Positions 8,671 through 17,756 of a stretch of 64,000 bases of DNA are shown here, one piece after another. Under the pieces are notes generated by a model, which worked only from the letters and a program-made list of their open reading frames with translations, made no database searches and was not told the origin of the DNA. Each line of letters begins with the position of its first letter. The first letter of the stretch is position 1. Made by a program: the position numbers and the translations under genes. Source of the stretch: CAVSJA01 sp963728145 (lineage in GTDB: Bacteria; Bacteroidota; Bacteroidia; Chitinophagales; Chitinophagaceae); assembly GCA_963728145.1 (NCBI GenBank), contig CAVSJA010000001.1, positions 62,001 to 126,000 on the forward strand, given 5' to 3'.

Positions 8671-9879
8671 ATGAAAACAGAAACGATGTTTGCGGAAACA
8701 GATTCAAAAACAATTCCCTCATTGGAAATCGTCCAGGAAATAGGAGCGATCCTGGGCCAGAATATTGAGGAAGAGGAAGCGAATAGAAAGCTTTCTCCCT
8801 CAGCATTAAATGCGTTGCGGGAAGCTGGGTTGCTGCGACTATACCTACCAAAATCATTCGGCGGATCAGAAACTGATCCTTTAACCACGGCTAAACTGGT
8901 TGAAGCAGTTGCCAGGCATAATACCGCAGCCGGCTGGTCGATGATGGTTGCTAACACTTCCGCCTGGTGGTGCAAGTATTTGCCAGAAAAAGGAGTGGAA
9001 GAAGTTTTTAAGTATGGCCCCGATACTTTGATCGCAGGCGCCTTTCATCCACCAATGCGTGCAACTGCAACAAAAGATGGATTCCTGATCAATGGCAGAA
9101 GCCCGTTAACAAGTAATGTGCATGAGGCGCAATGGATATTTGTTACCGCATTTGTAATGGATGGAGACCAGATCAAATTCAACAATGGAATCCCGGAGAT
9201 AATCGGCGTGATAATGGGCGCGAAGGATATAGAGATATTGGATACCTGGTACACGATTGGCATGAAGTCAACGGATAGCAATGATATAAAGGCTGAGAAT
9301 GTATTTGTTCCTGACTATCGCTTATTTCCATTGATGCCTGATGCCGAGCCCAATTCTTATTACAAGAGTCCACTTTACAGGTTCCCTGCAATAGGAGTGA
9401 GCATTTCAAGTCTTATTTCACCAGTTGCAATAGCAGTAGCGAGGAATGCTATTGAAGAATTGAAAGTTATCGCTGATAAAAAAGTTCCATTAGGTTCAAT
9501 GGTATCAATTAAAGAGAGGGGAGCAGTACAAAGAAAATTGGGAATGGCTGAAGCTTTTGTACAATCGAGCCGCGCCTATTTATTCCAGGAACTTACTGAA
9601 TGCTGGAAGAAAGTACAGGCAAAGGAAAAAATTTCTTTAGAAGAAAAAGCAAGATTATTACTTGCAGCAACTCAAACGAATCAGAGCTGCTCACAGGCAG
9701 TAGACCTGATGTATACTGCTGCAGGAACTACCGGCATCTATACGCGAAACAAACTTTCAAGACTTTTTACTGATGCCCAGGTGATCAGGCAACACGGATT
9801 TTCTAATGATAGCAGGTACGAAACCGCGGCGCAGGTTTATTTGGGATTGCAGCCTGATTTGCCTGTGATTGCGTTTTGA
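8671..9879 (+). CDS. Acyl-CoA dehydrogenase-fold flavoprotein (group D monooxygenase-like)
   Basis: The 402-residue protein has the acyl-CoA dehydrogenase fold: N-terminal helical domain with LREAGLLRLYLPKSFGG (about 50-70), a central beta domain and a C-terminal helical domain with AAGTTGIYTRNKLSRLFTDA. It keeps ARHNTAAGWSMMVANTS but lacks the usual catalytic Glu region and the C-terminal sequence of true acyl-CoA dehydrogenases. It looks more like the HsaA/DszC/indole-hydroxylase branch, which uses reduced flavin to hydroxylate small, often aromatic, substrates. No flavin reductase gene is adjacent. It is probably controlled by the upstream AraC-type regulator and ends before a strong terminator at 9953. 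The substrate is unknown. Confidence 0.8.
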   Translation: MKTETMFAETDSKTIPSLEIVQEIGAILGQNIEEEEANRKLSPSALNALREAGLLRLYLPKSFGGSETDPLTTAKLVEAVARHNTAAGWSMMVANTSAWWCKYLPEKGVEEVFKYGPDTLIAGAFHPPMRATATKDGFLINGRSPLTSNVHEAQWIFVTAFVMDGDQIKFNNGIPEIIGVIMGAKDIEILDTWYTIGMKSTDSNDIKAENVFVPDYRLFPLMPDAEPNSYYKSPLYRFPAIGVSISSLISPVAIAVARNAIEELKVIADKKVPLGSMVSIKERGAVQRKLGMAEAFVQSSRAYLFQELTECWKKVQAKEKISLEEKARLLLAATQTNQSCSQAVDLMYTAAGTTGIYTRNKLSRLFTDAQVIRQHGFSNDSRYETAAQVYLGLQPDLPVIAF

Positions 9880-9952
9880 ACTGATCAAGACGACAATCAA
9901 CTTACCTTTTAAAGTGGAGTTCTGTACCCAACCGGTCATGAACATGTCAGAT

Positions 9953-9992
9953 ATATGCCTGGATTTCCCAAATTATCCGGGCATATTTTTTT
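9953..9992 (+). terminator. Factor-independent terminator
   Basis: ATATGCCTGGAT (9953-9964) pairs with ATCCGGGCATAT (9975-9986) as a 12-bp stem with one G-U pair, followed by seven T. It closes the flavoprotein transcript. It also shows that the downstream lipoprotein gene starts at 10036 and not at the in-frame ATG at 9955, which lies within the stem. Confidence 0.85.
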
Positions 9993-10035
9993 GACCGCCA
10001 TCACCGTAATCAAATTTTTATTCAAATATTCTTTT

Positions 10036-11343
10036 ATGAAAACTATTCTATCTCGAGCATCGACACTTTGTGCGATGTTTTTTTTATGCCTGTACTTTTT
10101 CACAGCATGTGAAAAAGACGAAGGAGGAGGTAACCCTTCCAACCTTGCTCCTGACGCCGATAATGGTACACTCACACTACCGCCCAATTTTGGTGCGATT
10201 ACCGTTAGTGCCCAAACAGGCAAAGCCAGACATATCGCTGTAAATTCAAAGGGAGATGTCTTTATTAAACTAAGTGAATTAAAAAATGGTATGGGCATCC
10301 TCGTATTAAAGGATGCTAATGGTGATGGAAGATCGGATAGCGAGACAGGATTTGCACCGCATGTCGGTACCGGAATTGCAATTAAAGATGGTTTTTTGTA
10401 TTCTACTTCGGATGAACAAATTTTCCGGTATAAATTAACGGCGAATGAAGAAGTAGAAGATCCCGAAGCACCTGAAACAGTAGTGTCAGGTTTAACGTCT
10501 GCTCAGCAGCATGCATCCAAATCAATTACGCTGGATGGACAGAATAATATTTATGTAAACATAGGAGCACCCTCCAATGCCTGCCAAGTGCAGGATCGTA
10601 CTCCGGGATCGCCGGGACAAGATCCATGTCCATTGTTAAACAATTCCGGAGGAATCTGGAAGTTCAGTGCAAGTCAAATGAATCAGACGCAGGCACAGGG
10701 CGTTCGCTACGCCACTGGCATTAGAAATGTCGTTGGACTGGATTGGAATGAAAGCACCAACAGTCTTTATGTAATGCAACACGGAAGAGACCAGTTGTCT
10801 TTTTTATTTCCGCAATTATATACAGATTCAATGAGCGCCGAACTTCCTGCTGAAGAATTTCTGCGCGTGAACGAAGGAGATGATTTTGGATGGCCCTATT
10901 GTTACTATGACCAAATGAAGAATCAAAAGATACTCGGACCTGAGTACGGAGGCAATGGTACGACTACAGGGCGTTGTGATGCTATCGAGAAACCTATTCT
11001 TGCATTCCCTGGTCATTGGGCTCCGAATGCCTTGTTATTTTATAGTGGAAACCAATTTCCATCACGATACAGGAATGGAGCATTCATCGCATTTCATGGT
11101 TCCTGGAACAGAGCTCCATTAAGACAAGGTGGATATGTTGTTGCATTCGTTCCAATGAACAATGGTGCGCCATTCGGTGAACCGGAAATATTTGCAACAG
11201 GTTTTACTGGTGTTGATGTTCTCGCCGATCCCGATCAGGCCAGGTACCGCCCGATGGGACTCGCACAAGGACCCGATGGATCAATTTATATTTCAGATTC
11301 AAAGCAAGGAAGAATTTGGAGGATTATTTATAAAGGAAATTAA
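10036..11343 (+). CDS. PQQ-dependent sugar dehydrogenase-like lipoprotein
   Basis: This secreted lipoprotein of 435 residues is a six-bladed beta-propeller of the glucose/sorbosone dehydrogenase family, which oxidises sugars with PQQ at the cell surface. The lipobox FFTAC places the lipidated Cys at residue 25. Family motifs are HGRDQL, EEFLRVNEGDDFGWPYC and FHGSWNRAP, ending with GSIYISDSKQGRIWRI. ATG 10036 is chosen because the earlier in-frame ATG (9955) lies inside a terminator stem and spoils the signal peptide. No PQQ biosynthesis genes are in view. The stop overlaps by 4 bp the stop of the convergent CDF gene. Confidence 0.85.
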   Translation: MKTILSRASTLCAMFFLCLYFFTACEKDEGGGNPSNLAPDADNGTLTLPPNFGAITVSAQTGKARHIAVNSKGDVFIKLSELKNGMGILVLKDANGDGRSDSETGFAPHVGTGIAIKDGFLYSTSDEQIFRYKLTANEEVEDPEAPETVVSGLTSAQQHASKSITLDGQNNIYVNIGAPSNACQVQDRTPGSPGQDPCPLLNNSGGIWKFSASQMNQTQAQGVRYATGIRNVVGLDWNESTNSLYVMQHGRDQLSFLFPQLYTDSMSAELPAEEFLRVNEGDDFGWPYCYYDQMKNQKILGPEYGGNGTTTGRCDAIEKPILAFPGHWAPNALLFYSGNQFPSRYRNGAFIAFHGSWNRAPLRQGGYVVAFVPMNNGAPFGEPEIFATGFTGVDVLADPDQARYRPMGLAQGPDGSIYISDSKQGRIWRIIYKGN

Positions 11344-12245
11344 GGTGTTTTTGTTTCGACTTTAATGGAATAAGTTATAGGCACTTCATTCTTGACATGT
11401 TCCTTGACTTTTTCCACTATTGCCTCAATTTTTTTTCCGGTATGGGGATCTTGTATCTGAATATCGAGGTGAACGAGAAGTTTTTCACTTCCCAGGTACA
11501 TAGTTTTTATTTCAACAATTTCTTCAACCTGCTCCACTTTTAGAGCTGCTTGTTTTATTTTCTGTTCTAGCTCGGGAGGAGCAGGTTTGCCAATCAGATA
11601 GTTCTTCACTCCCCATATCAACACAATCGATGAAAACGCGGTCACGATTCCTATCAACATTGCTCCAATGCCATCAAAATGTTGAATATCGGCAATCTGA
11701 TACAAGATTAAAGATATCAGTCCCATCACAGCCGCAGCTGTACCAGTAAAATCAAGAATAAATGTATTCTTAGTTTCCACATGAGTCGATTGTAAAAATA
11801 CGTGAAGTATTTTTTTGAGACTTTGCTTGTGAAGAAGTCTGAGCGTGCTTAGCCTTAATGAATAGCCATTAGATATTATTGAAATGCACAGCGCAGCATA
11901 GGCCAGGTAAATAGTTTTGATCTCTTCGGGATTCAGGAATCGCTGGAGGCCAAAATAGAACGATAAGGTCGACGCAAAAACAAGCATGATAATCGCAGAT
12001 ATCAGCGTCCAGGAAAAAAGTGCCTTACCATACCCAAAAGGGTGCCGTTTATCTGCGCGTCGTTTTGAAATCCGGAGTCCAATTAGCAAGGCGCCGGAAG
12101 CGACCAGATCAGAGGCTCCTTCCAAAGCTTCTGCCAGCATAATAACACTTCCCGTGATGATCATCACAATCACATTGATGATGATATCAGCTAAATCAAC
12201 CAAAAATGATGTTGTAACCGTTTTCTTAGCAGAAATTCGTTTCAT
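11340..12245 (-). CDS. Cation diffusion facilitator (CDF) metal exporter
   Basis: This 301-residue inner-membrane protein would export divalent metal (Zn, Fe, Mn or Co) by proton antiport. About five to six membrane segments span 10-215, including EALEGASDLVASGALLIG and the cytoplasmic motif ADKRHPFGYGK, followed by a C-terminal cytoplasmic domain (about 220-300) with the ferredoxin-like pattern VEEIVEIKTMYLG. The usual HxxxD metal-site pattern is not obvious in the second segment, so metal specificity cannot be read. It is convergent with the sugar dehydrogenase gene and overlaps its last 4 bp. Confidence 0.88.
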   Translation of the reverse strand: MKRISAKKTVTTSFLVDLADIIINVIVMIITGSVIMLAEALEGASDLVASGALLIGLRISKRRADKRHPFGYGKALFSWTLISAIIMLVFASTLSFYFGLQRFLNPEEIKTIYLAYAALCISIISNGYSLRLSTLRLLHKQSLKKILHVFLQSTHVETKNTFILDFTGTAAAVMGLISLILYQIADIQHFDGIGAMLIGIVTAFSSIVLIWGVKNYLIGKPAPPELEQKIKQAALKVEQVEEIVEIKTMYLGSEKLLVHLDIQIQDPHTGKKIEAIVEKVKEHVKNEVPITYSIKVETKTP

Positions 12246-12370
12246 AGCATTATGCAGTATACAAAATGTAGCCTATAAAGTTGAAGCTTTTGTTTCTTTC
12301 AATCAGCATTGGTTCTAACTTTTGTTCTATTGTCCCATCCTCGTGCAAGAGATAATTTCATCCGGACTAA

Positions 12371-15097
12371 ATGCCTTTGTTTATGAGAAGCAGGAGGACT
12401 ATTTTTTGCCTATTAAGTATTAGCATTGCGGTACAATCTTTGGCCCAGCCACAACTGGTAGGAACCTTGCAGTATTCGGGTCCGCAATTTGGCGGTTCCA
12501 TTTTCCGGGTCAATTTGCCTGCACCTACTCCCGGTGTCATTTACTCGTTCAACAATCTTGCGCCCCACAGACCCATTGCGGGAGTAACCGCAGGAAATGA
12601 TGACTGGCTCTATGGTGTGCTCAGCTTTAACGGTACAGATGGAGCCGGCGGCCTGTATAAAATAAGAAAAGACGGCACTGGTTTTACCCTGTTGCATAAT
12701 TTCACGGGCAACAGCCAGATCATTCCTTATTATCATACAGATGGGTTTATTTATTTTACCGACATCTATGTCTTAAAAAGACTGGATCCTTCGGACAATT
12801 CAATAACTGATGTAGGCAATGGAGGTCTATCTAAATCCCTGCACATTGATGCCGCGGACTGGGTGTACTATACATCTGTGGGAACCATTGAAAAAATAAA
12901 AACCGACGGAACAGGCCATACGGTCTTACACAATTTTAATTTCATTACTGAGGGCACAGGTTATTCAGGGCTGACTGAAACACCAGGCGACAGTTTATTC
13001 GGCGTGAATTCTTCGGGTGGCAATACCAATGAAGGAATATTGTATAGTATAAAAAAAGATGGGACTGGTTTTAGTATCCATCATCATTTTACAGCGGCAA
13101 CGGGTATCTATCCTGATTCCAAATTGGTCTATTTTGACGGCAAACTGTATGGTACGACTACACAGGGAGGAAACAATTCAGTTGGTGTGATTTACACCAT
13201 ACGGCCTGACGGCTCTGACTTCAGAGTAATACATCATTTTGACCCCGGTTCGCCGGCTATCGGTCAACCTTTTGGAAATATTTCCATTGCAGCCAATGGA
13301 AGGATCTTCGGAACTTTTTATCAGCATTATTACTCAGCAGGAACACCATATAAACTATACAAATTAGATACAAGCGGTGCCAATTTTGAGGCCTTCCTTA
13401 ATGTAGCCAATAATAATCAGCGTGATTATGGTCATTTGAATCAGGACCTCCTGTTGACGGATAATTATGAAAGAATTTTTCTTGTTACGCAGGAAATGGG
13501 GCGGCACGATGGAGGTGTGATTAGCCAATTTGACACATTGGGTGATCCATTTCCGGGTGCGTATCATTTCGGGTATTCACTTAACGGTTTCAGACCCACC
13601 GCAGGAATTATAAAAGGTACAGATGGAAAATTATACGGCACCGCCATGATAGGTGGAACTGAAGGTGCTGGTATTCTTTATTCAGTGAATGCAGACGGCA
13701 CATCCTATACAAGGCTCCATGAATTTACTGACGCCGAAGGGTATGAGCTTTCAGGAAAATTACTCGAAGCCAGCGACGGGAAATTGTATGGAACCAGTGC
13801 GCAAAGCACCACAAGTAACGGAACCATTTATCGCATCAACAAAAACGGGACGGGCTTTGAGATCATTTATTCTTACCTGGATGTCGCTAATGGATATAAC
13901 CCACTTGGCAGCCTGGTAGAAGATAATACCGGGATGCTCTATGGTGTTACCTTCTACAGCACGCCGGGAGGAGGAGTTGTTTTCAAGATAAATAAGGACG
14001 GCACCGGATACACTGTCCTGAAAACATTTGACGGTGCTGGTATTCATAATCCGGCCACAGGACTTACCATTTCAGGGGATTATCTCTATGGTGCCTGCAC
14101 ATTCGGAGGCCCTCAATTCAAAGGAGGTGTTTTCCGGATCAAAAAAGATGGAACAGGGTATCAGGAATTACACATTTTTAGCGGTGCTTCGGATGGAAGC
14201 AATCCCTGGACGGCTCCTATTGTCGCAAGTAATGGAAAACTCTATGGGACGACTTATGCCGGTGGTGATAATTTCAGCGGCACGCTTTACAGCATGGATA
14301 CTACAGGAGCTAATTATACTATCCATCGGCATTTTTTGGATACTACTGATGGTACCACCCCTTATTCTGGTGTGATTCAGGCCAGTGACGGTCTGCTTTA
14401 TGGCAGCACATCCTACTGCTATATCGACGGAAGTTTTGGAGGTACGATCTACAGGCTTAATCTTGACGGTTCTGGATTTACCGTTGTCAAAGTGTTTAGC
14501 GAAGTCACTGAAGGGCAAACTTCAATTGGCGCGCTTGTTGATCTGGTAAGTGCTGCTACACCTGTTCAATGGATCAGCTTCAATGCGAGGAAAAGAGACG
14601 GCTCTGTATTGCTAACCTGGGAAACCGCGCAGGAACAAAACAGCAAAAATTTTGAAATTGAAAGATCCTCCGATGGTAGAAGATTTAGCAGGATCGGCGC
14701 AGTAGCTGCTGCGGGAAACAGTAATGCCATCAGCAGGTATTCCTACATTGATGATTTGCCTGTTAAAGGTTTGAATTACTATCGCCTGAAACAAATTGAC
14801 CTGGATGCAAAATTCGCTTACTCAGAAGTTGCAAAGGTGAATTTTGATGGCATGGAAAGACTCTTAGTATTTCCGAATCCCGCTATAGATCAGTTAACCG
14901 TGCAGTTGCCGGTAAGCAAAAGGTTTACATCCGCACATGTTTTGGATGCAACGGGAAAACTCGTGATGCAAAAAGAAATGGCTTCTGCTTCAGGCACTCT
15001 TGTGCTCGATATCCGGAACCTGTCTCCGGGATGGTATGTTCTACAACTCAGAGGAGAAAAAACTATTCAACTGAAATTTTTGAAGATTCAAGAATAG
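12371..15097 (+). CDS. Secreted GloVer tandem-repeat protein with T9SS type A signal
   Basis: This 908-residue secreted protein is built from about a dozen repeats of the Gloeo_Verruco (TIGR03803) kind, for example LYGTTTQGGNNSVGVIYTI followed by RPDGSDFRVIHHF, probably forming a large beta-propeller array. A signal peptide ends near AQPQL. A fibronectin-like domain with WETAQEQNSKNFEIERSSDG lies at about 735-820, and the C terminus is a T9SS type A sorting domain (LLVFPNPAIDQLTV and GWYVLQLRGEKTIQLKFLK). It would be exported by the type IX machinery and anchored or released at the surface. An ATG at 12383 gives an equally good or better signal peptide. A terminator follows at 15113. Confidence 0.9.
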   Translation: MPLFMRSRRTIFCLLSISIAVQSLAQPQLVGTLQYSGPQFGGSIFRVNLPAPTPGVIYSFNNLAPHRPIAGVTAGNDDWLYGVLSFNGTDGAGGLYKIRKDGTGFTLLHNFTGNSQIIPYYHTDGFIYFTDIYVLKRLDPSDNSITDVGNGGLSKSLHIDAADWVYYTSVGTIEKIKTDGTGHTVLHNFNFITEGTGYSGLTETPGDSLFGVNSSGGNTNEGILYSIKKDGTGFSIHHHFTAATGIYPDSKLVYFDGKLYGTTTQGGNNSVGVIYTIRPDGSDFRVIHHFDPGSPAIGQPFGNISIAANGRIFGTFYQHYYSAGTPYKLYKLDTSGANFEAFLNVANNNQRDYGHLNQDLLLTDNYERIFLVTQEMGRHDGGVISQFDTLGDPFPGAYHFGYSLNGFRPTAGIIKGTDGKLYGTAMIGGTEGAGILYSVNADGTSYTRLHEFTDAEGYELSGKLLEASDGKLYGTSAQSTTSNGTIYRINKNGTGFEIIYSYLDVANGYNPLGSLVEDNTGMLYGVTFYSTPGGGVVFKINKDGTGYTVLKTFDGAGIHNPATGLTISGDYLYGACTFGGPQFKGGVFRIKKDGTGYQELHIFSGASDGSNPWTAPIVASNGKLYGTTYAGGDNFSGTLYSMDTTGANYTIHRHFLDTTDGTTPYSGVIQASDGLLYGSTSYCYIDGSFGGTIYRLNLDGSGFTVVKVFSEVTEGQTSIGALVDLVSAATPVQWISFNARKRDGSVLLTWETAQEQNSKNFEIERSSDGRRFSRIGAVAAAGNSNAISRYSYIDDLPVKGLNYYRLKQIDLDAKFAYSEVAKVNFDGMERLLVFPNPAIDQLTVQLPVSKRFTSAHVLDATGKLVMQKEMASASGTLVLDIRNLSPGWYVLQLRGEKTIQLKFLKIQE

Positions 15098-15112
15098 ATT
15101 GTGAGGTACGGT

Positions 15113-15147
15113 AAAGCCGGAAGGTGAACCTTGCGGCTTTTATTTTT
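15113..15147 (+). terminator. Factor-independent terminator
   Basis: AAAGCCG-AAGGT pairs with ACCTT-CGGCTTT around a GA loop, with one internal G-G mismatch, and is followed by TATTTTT. It ends the GloVer-repeat transcript just before the tRNA promoter. Confidence 0.8.
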
Positions 15148-15194
15148 GCCTCTCCCTCATGCGATTTGAATTTCAAATTTTCAATATGTTAGCC

Positions 15195-15202
15195 TATATT
15201 TG
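15195..15202 (+). promoter_or_regulatory. Putative -7 box of the tRNA gene (TATATTTG)
   Basis: TATATTTG fits the TAnnTTTG consensus and ends 15 bp before the first base of the tRNA, a sensible distance for a short tRNA leader. Confidence 0.55.
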
Positions 15203-15217
15203 CAGCCCATTTCAAAT

Positions 15218-15291
15218 GGCCCCATAGCTCAACTGAATAGAGCACTTGACTACGGATCAAGAGGTTTCAGGTTTGAATCCTGATGGGGTCA
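15218..15291 (+). tRNA. tRNA-Arg (ACG)
   Basis: A full cloverleaf can be drawn. The acceptor is GGCCCCA/TGGGGTC with one G-U pair, followed by T8 A9. The D arm is GCTC/GAGC and the anticodon arm is CTTGA-CTACGGA-TCAAG with anticodon ACG. A 5-nt variable loop, the T arm TCAGG-TTTGAAT-CCTGA and discriminator A complete it. CCA is not encoded. The length is 74 nt. Confidence 0.95.
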
Positions 15292-15295
15292 CGAG

Positions 15296-15320
15296 GCCAC
15301 GTTTTCACGTGGCTTTTTTT
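15296..15320 (+). terminator. Terminator after tRNA-Arg
   Basis: GCCACGT pairs with ACGTGGC around a TTTC loop and is followed by seven T, four bases after the tRNA. Confidence 0.85.
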
Positions 15321-15326
15321 GTTTTT

Positions 15327-15393
15327 GTAGCTCACCTGAATAGAGCATCCCGCCAACGGCGGGAAGGTTTCAGGTTTGAATCCTGACGGGATA
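15327..15393 (+). pseudogene. Degenerate tRNA-like copy of the tRNA-Arg 3' part
   Basis: From the D arm onward this repeats the tRNA-Arg gene: GCTC/GAGC D arm, the shared CTGAATAGAGCA, and a 22-nt identical run covering the variable loop and T arm (15365-15386 equals 15262-15283). The anticodon arm is replaced by TCCCG-CCAACGG-CGGGA, which lacks the universal T33. The 3' acceptor strand CGGGATA has no partner because the expected 5' acceptor position holds T-rich terminator sequence. It cannot fold as a normal tRNA, but it has its own perfect terminator. Confidence 0.7.
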
Positions 15394-15395
15394 AC

Positions 15396-15423
15396 AAAAG
15401 CTCCATCTTTTGATGGAGCTTTT
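15396..15423. terminator. Perfect 12-bp hairpin terminator
   Basis: AAAAGCTCCATC pairs exactly with GATGGAGCTTTT around TTTT. Because both ends are A/T runs it can act in both directions, after the tRNA-like copy on the plus strand and after the DUF4394 gene on the minus strand. Confidence 0.8.
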
Positions 15424-15453
15424 CTATTTGAATCTATGTAGATCTCGTCGAAG

Positions 15454-16965
15454 TTAAAATCCAAGTCCAATCGCAAACCCTCGCACTGCATTTGGAAACA
15501 TTGACAACTGCGTTGCTGCACCTGTCATCAGATTAATCGAGTAAATTCTGTAATTACTTCCTACAGTTACCAACGCGTATGCTTTATTGGTAGTTCCACC
15601 GATATCAAAACCATTTTCTGTTCCAATATCTATTCCCAGGTTGCCAACTTCAACAAGTGTTCCATTGTTAGGAGGATTTTGAGCAAATAGTTTATCCGTT
15701 GCCGGATCAATATCAAATAAAGTTGTAGATGTTGCACCAGGAAAATTATTTGTGTATGCTGCTGCAGAAACGGCTGGCGTACCAGGATTTAGTGCCGAAT
15801 CAACGGACGCAATACCACCGGTAATGGGATTTAATCTTAAGTTCTGACCAGTATTGCTGACCACTCTTATTCTATCCACAGTTGGATTGAAATCAAATCC
15901 GAATGAGGTTCCTGCCAATAGTGTAGTAAATGGATTTGTTCCTACAACTGTTGCAGCTCCGCTTGACATATTGATTGTGTACAAGCGACTTGTGCTTCCA
16001 AGAGCGAATAGTTGACCAGTTGCGGGACGCATATCAATGCCCAGTATATTTTCACCTGCTTGTAAACCTGTGATGGCCTTATTCACTGGAGTACCAGGAG
16101 AATTGAAATTGAAAATTTGAAGATTGTTTGAATTATCGACAGCATAGGCAACCGGGTTCGTTGGAATTGCAAGACCAATAATTGGATTACTGAGATTTCC
16201 AAGATTGACTGCTTTACCCGAAGTAAGATCAATATGAAACAATACATTTTTCATCCCTGTTTTTATGCTGGCCAGTGCTACCTTATTATCAGGTGAAATG
16301 TCAAAACCAGCATCTGATGTAGCATCTGCCGTGATCATCAATGAACCAATTTCAACCAATGTTCCCGAATTCGGTGGATCTTGTTTGAAAAGCTTATTTG
16401 ATGCCAGGTCAATATCGAATAGTGTGGTTGTGCTGGCTCCGGCTGTGTTATTATTGTAAGCAACCGCGCCAATCATGGGACTCCCAGGATTGATTGTTCC
16501 ATCAGTTGCTGCGACCGTGCCCGTTTCTGGATTCAATCTTAGGTTTTGTCCTGAAGATGTTACGACGCGTATTCTGTCGACAGTTGGATTAAAATCAAAT
16601 CCTGCAATAGATCCACTTAGTGCAGGTGTGAATGATCCGGCTCCTAATGCCGTGGCTGCTCCTGTTTCATGATTGATTATATAGATCCTGCTACTCTTTC
16701 CAAGTCCGTACAGTTGTCCGGTAGCGGGCCGGAAATCAATTGCAATAATGTTTTCTTCTCCCTGAAGGCCCGTTATATTGATTGTTGCCAATGGTGTTTG
16801 AGAATTTTTCGCATTTAGTTTAATCAATTGATTCGATGAACCTAGTCCGTAAAAAACAAGGTCAGGTTTAAATACATCGGGGATTTCATCTTTTTTGCAT
16901 CCAGCAAATAAAATTGACAAGGCGATAAAAATCGTAATCACTGGGATTACAAGTAGTTTTTTCAT
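15454..16965 (-). CDS. Lipoprotein with two DUF4394 domains
   Basis: The 503-residue exported lipoprotein (lipobox LFAGC) consists of two tandem DUF4394 beta-propeller-like domains, about 35-265 and 270-500. Each carries the same series of motifs: IDFRPATGQLYGLG or IDMRPATGQLFALG, FDFNPTVDRIRVV, GQNLRLNP, and TTTLFDID. The two halves are strikingly similar, pointing to internal duplication. The function of the domain is unknown; it is common in secreted proteins. ATG 16965 is preferred over 16989 because it directly starts the lipoprotein signal. It is divergent from the alpha/beta hydrolase gene. Confidence 0.88.
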   Translation of the reverse strand: MKKLLVIPVITIFIALSILFAGCKKDEIPDVFKPDLVFYGLGSSNQLIKLNAKNSQTPLATINITGLQGEENIIAIDFRPATGQLYGLGKSSRIYIINHETGAATALGAGSFTPALSGSIAGFDFNPTVDRIRVVTSSGQNLRLNPETGTVAATDGTINPGSPMIGAVAYNNNTAGASTTTLFDIDLASNKLFKQDPPNSGTLVEIGSLMITADATSDAGFDISPDNKVALASIKTGMKNVLFHIDLTSGKAVNLGNLSNPIIGLAIPTNPVAYAVDNSNNLQIFNFNSPGTPVNKAITGLQAGENILGIDMRPATGQLFALGSTSRLYTINMSSGAATVVGTNPFTTLLAGTSFGFDFNPTVDRIRVVSNTGQNLRLNPITGGIASVDSALNPGTPAVSAAAYTNNFPGATSTTLFDIDPATDKLFAQNPPNNGTLVEVGNLGIDIGTENGFDIGGTTNKAYALVTVGSNYRIYSINLMTGAATQLSMFPNAVRGFAIGLGF

Positions 16966-17045
16966 AACAATCCAGTTTATGAAATTCAACTACGAAAAAT
17001 AAATCTGGTTAGATTTTTAATACAAAAAGCTTATAACTTTCCCTT

Positions 17046-17756
17046 ATGAAATTGCTCACCGTCTCCACGCTGCTTTGGCTGTTGCATACTTCAACCAGTG
17101 CTCAACACATTCAACACGACCTGCCACGAAAAATCGACCCAAATGGTTTTTATTTGTTCTACCTGCATGGCGGTGTTGTCACAGTCAAGGGTGACAATGC
17201 TATTAATGATCCCGTCCCGGAGTATGGTCCATATCAATATTCGCGTATACTGGATACGCTATCTGCCCATGGATTTTATGTAATCAGTGAAAGAAGGTTG
17301 CCAGGTATTGATGATTCGGTATATGCTCGAAAAATAGCGCAGCAGGTTGACAGCTTGTTGAAAGCAAAAGTATCTGTAAGGAATATTATCCTTGTGGGCG
17401 CATCAGCGGGATCAAATATTGTTTTGCATGCATCCGACAGATTAAAAAATCCTGAAATGAAATATGTGATTATGGGCGGCTGTTCACCGGACATATATAA
17501 ATATTACCTGAATATCCAATTAACTGGGTACTTTTTTTCTATTGTTGAATCATCAGATTCTCGCGGCACTTGCAGCAAAATTTTTGAAAACCGCAAGGAG
17601 GTAAAAACTTTCCAGGAGGCCATACTTGCCACAGGCTTAAATCATGGTTTCATTTATAAGCCATTTGCCGCCTGGATCGATCCGCTGTTACAATGGTTCC
17701 AGATTTATGCTTCCGGTTATAGAGCGAGAAAACCGACGCTAATAGATGGCCATTAG
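17046..17756 (+). CDS. Exported alpha/beta hydrolase
   Basis: The 236-residue protein has a signal peptide ending near TSAQ and an alpha/beta hydrolase fold: LHGG oxyanion region at about 40, nucleophile elbow GASAGS (GxSxG) at about 118-123, and a probable catalytic His in GLNHGF near 197. The substrate is unknown; it would act in the periplasm. It stands alone, divergent from the DUF4394 gene, and is followed by a 466-bp gap. Confidence 0.75.
   Translation: MKLLTVSTLLWLLHTSTSAQHIQHDLPRKIDPNGFYLFYLHGGVVTVKGDNAINDPVPEYGPYQYSRILDTLSAHGFYVISERRLPGIDDSVYARKIAQQVDSLLKAKVSVRNIILVGASAGSNIVLHASDRLKNPEMKYVIMGGCSPDIYKYYLNIQLTGYFFSIVESSDSRGTCSKIFENRKEVKTFQEAILATGLNHGFIYKPFAAWIDPLLQWFQIYASGYRARKPTLIDGH

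Noticed and set aside
9955..10035. Upstream in-frame start of the PQQ-type sugar dehydrogenase gene
   Set aside because: The ATG at 9955 lies inside a strong terminator stem and would put 27 residues in front of a perfect lipoprotein signal that begins at 10036.
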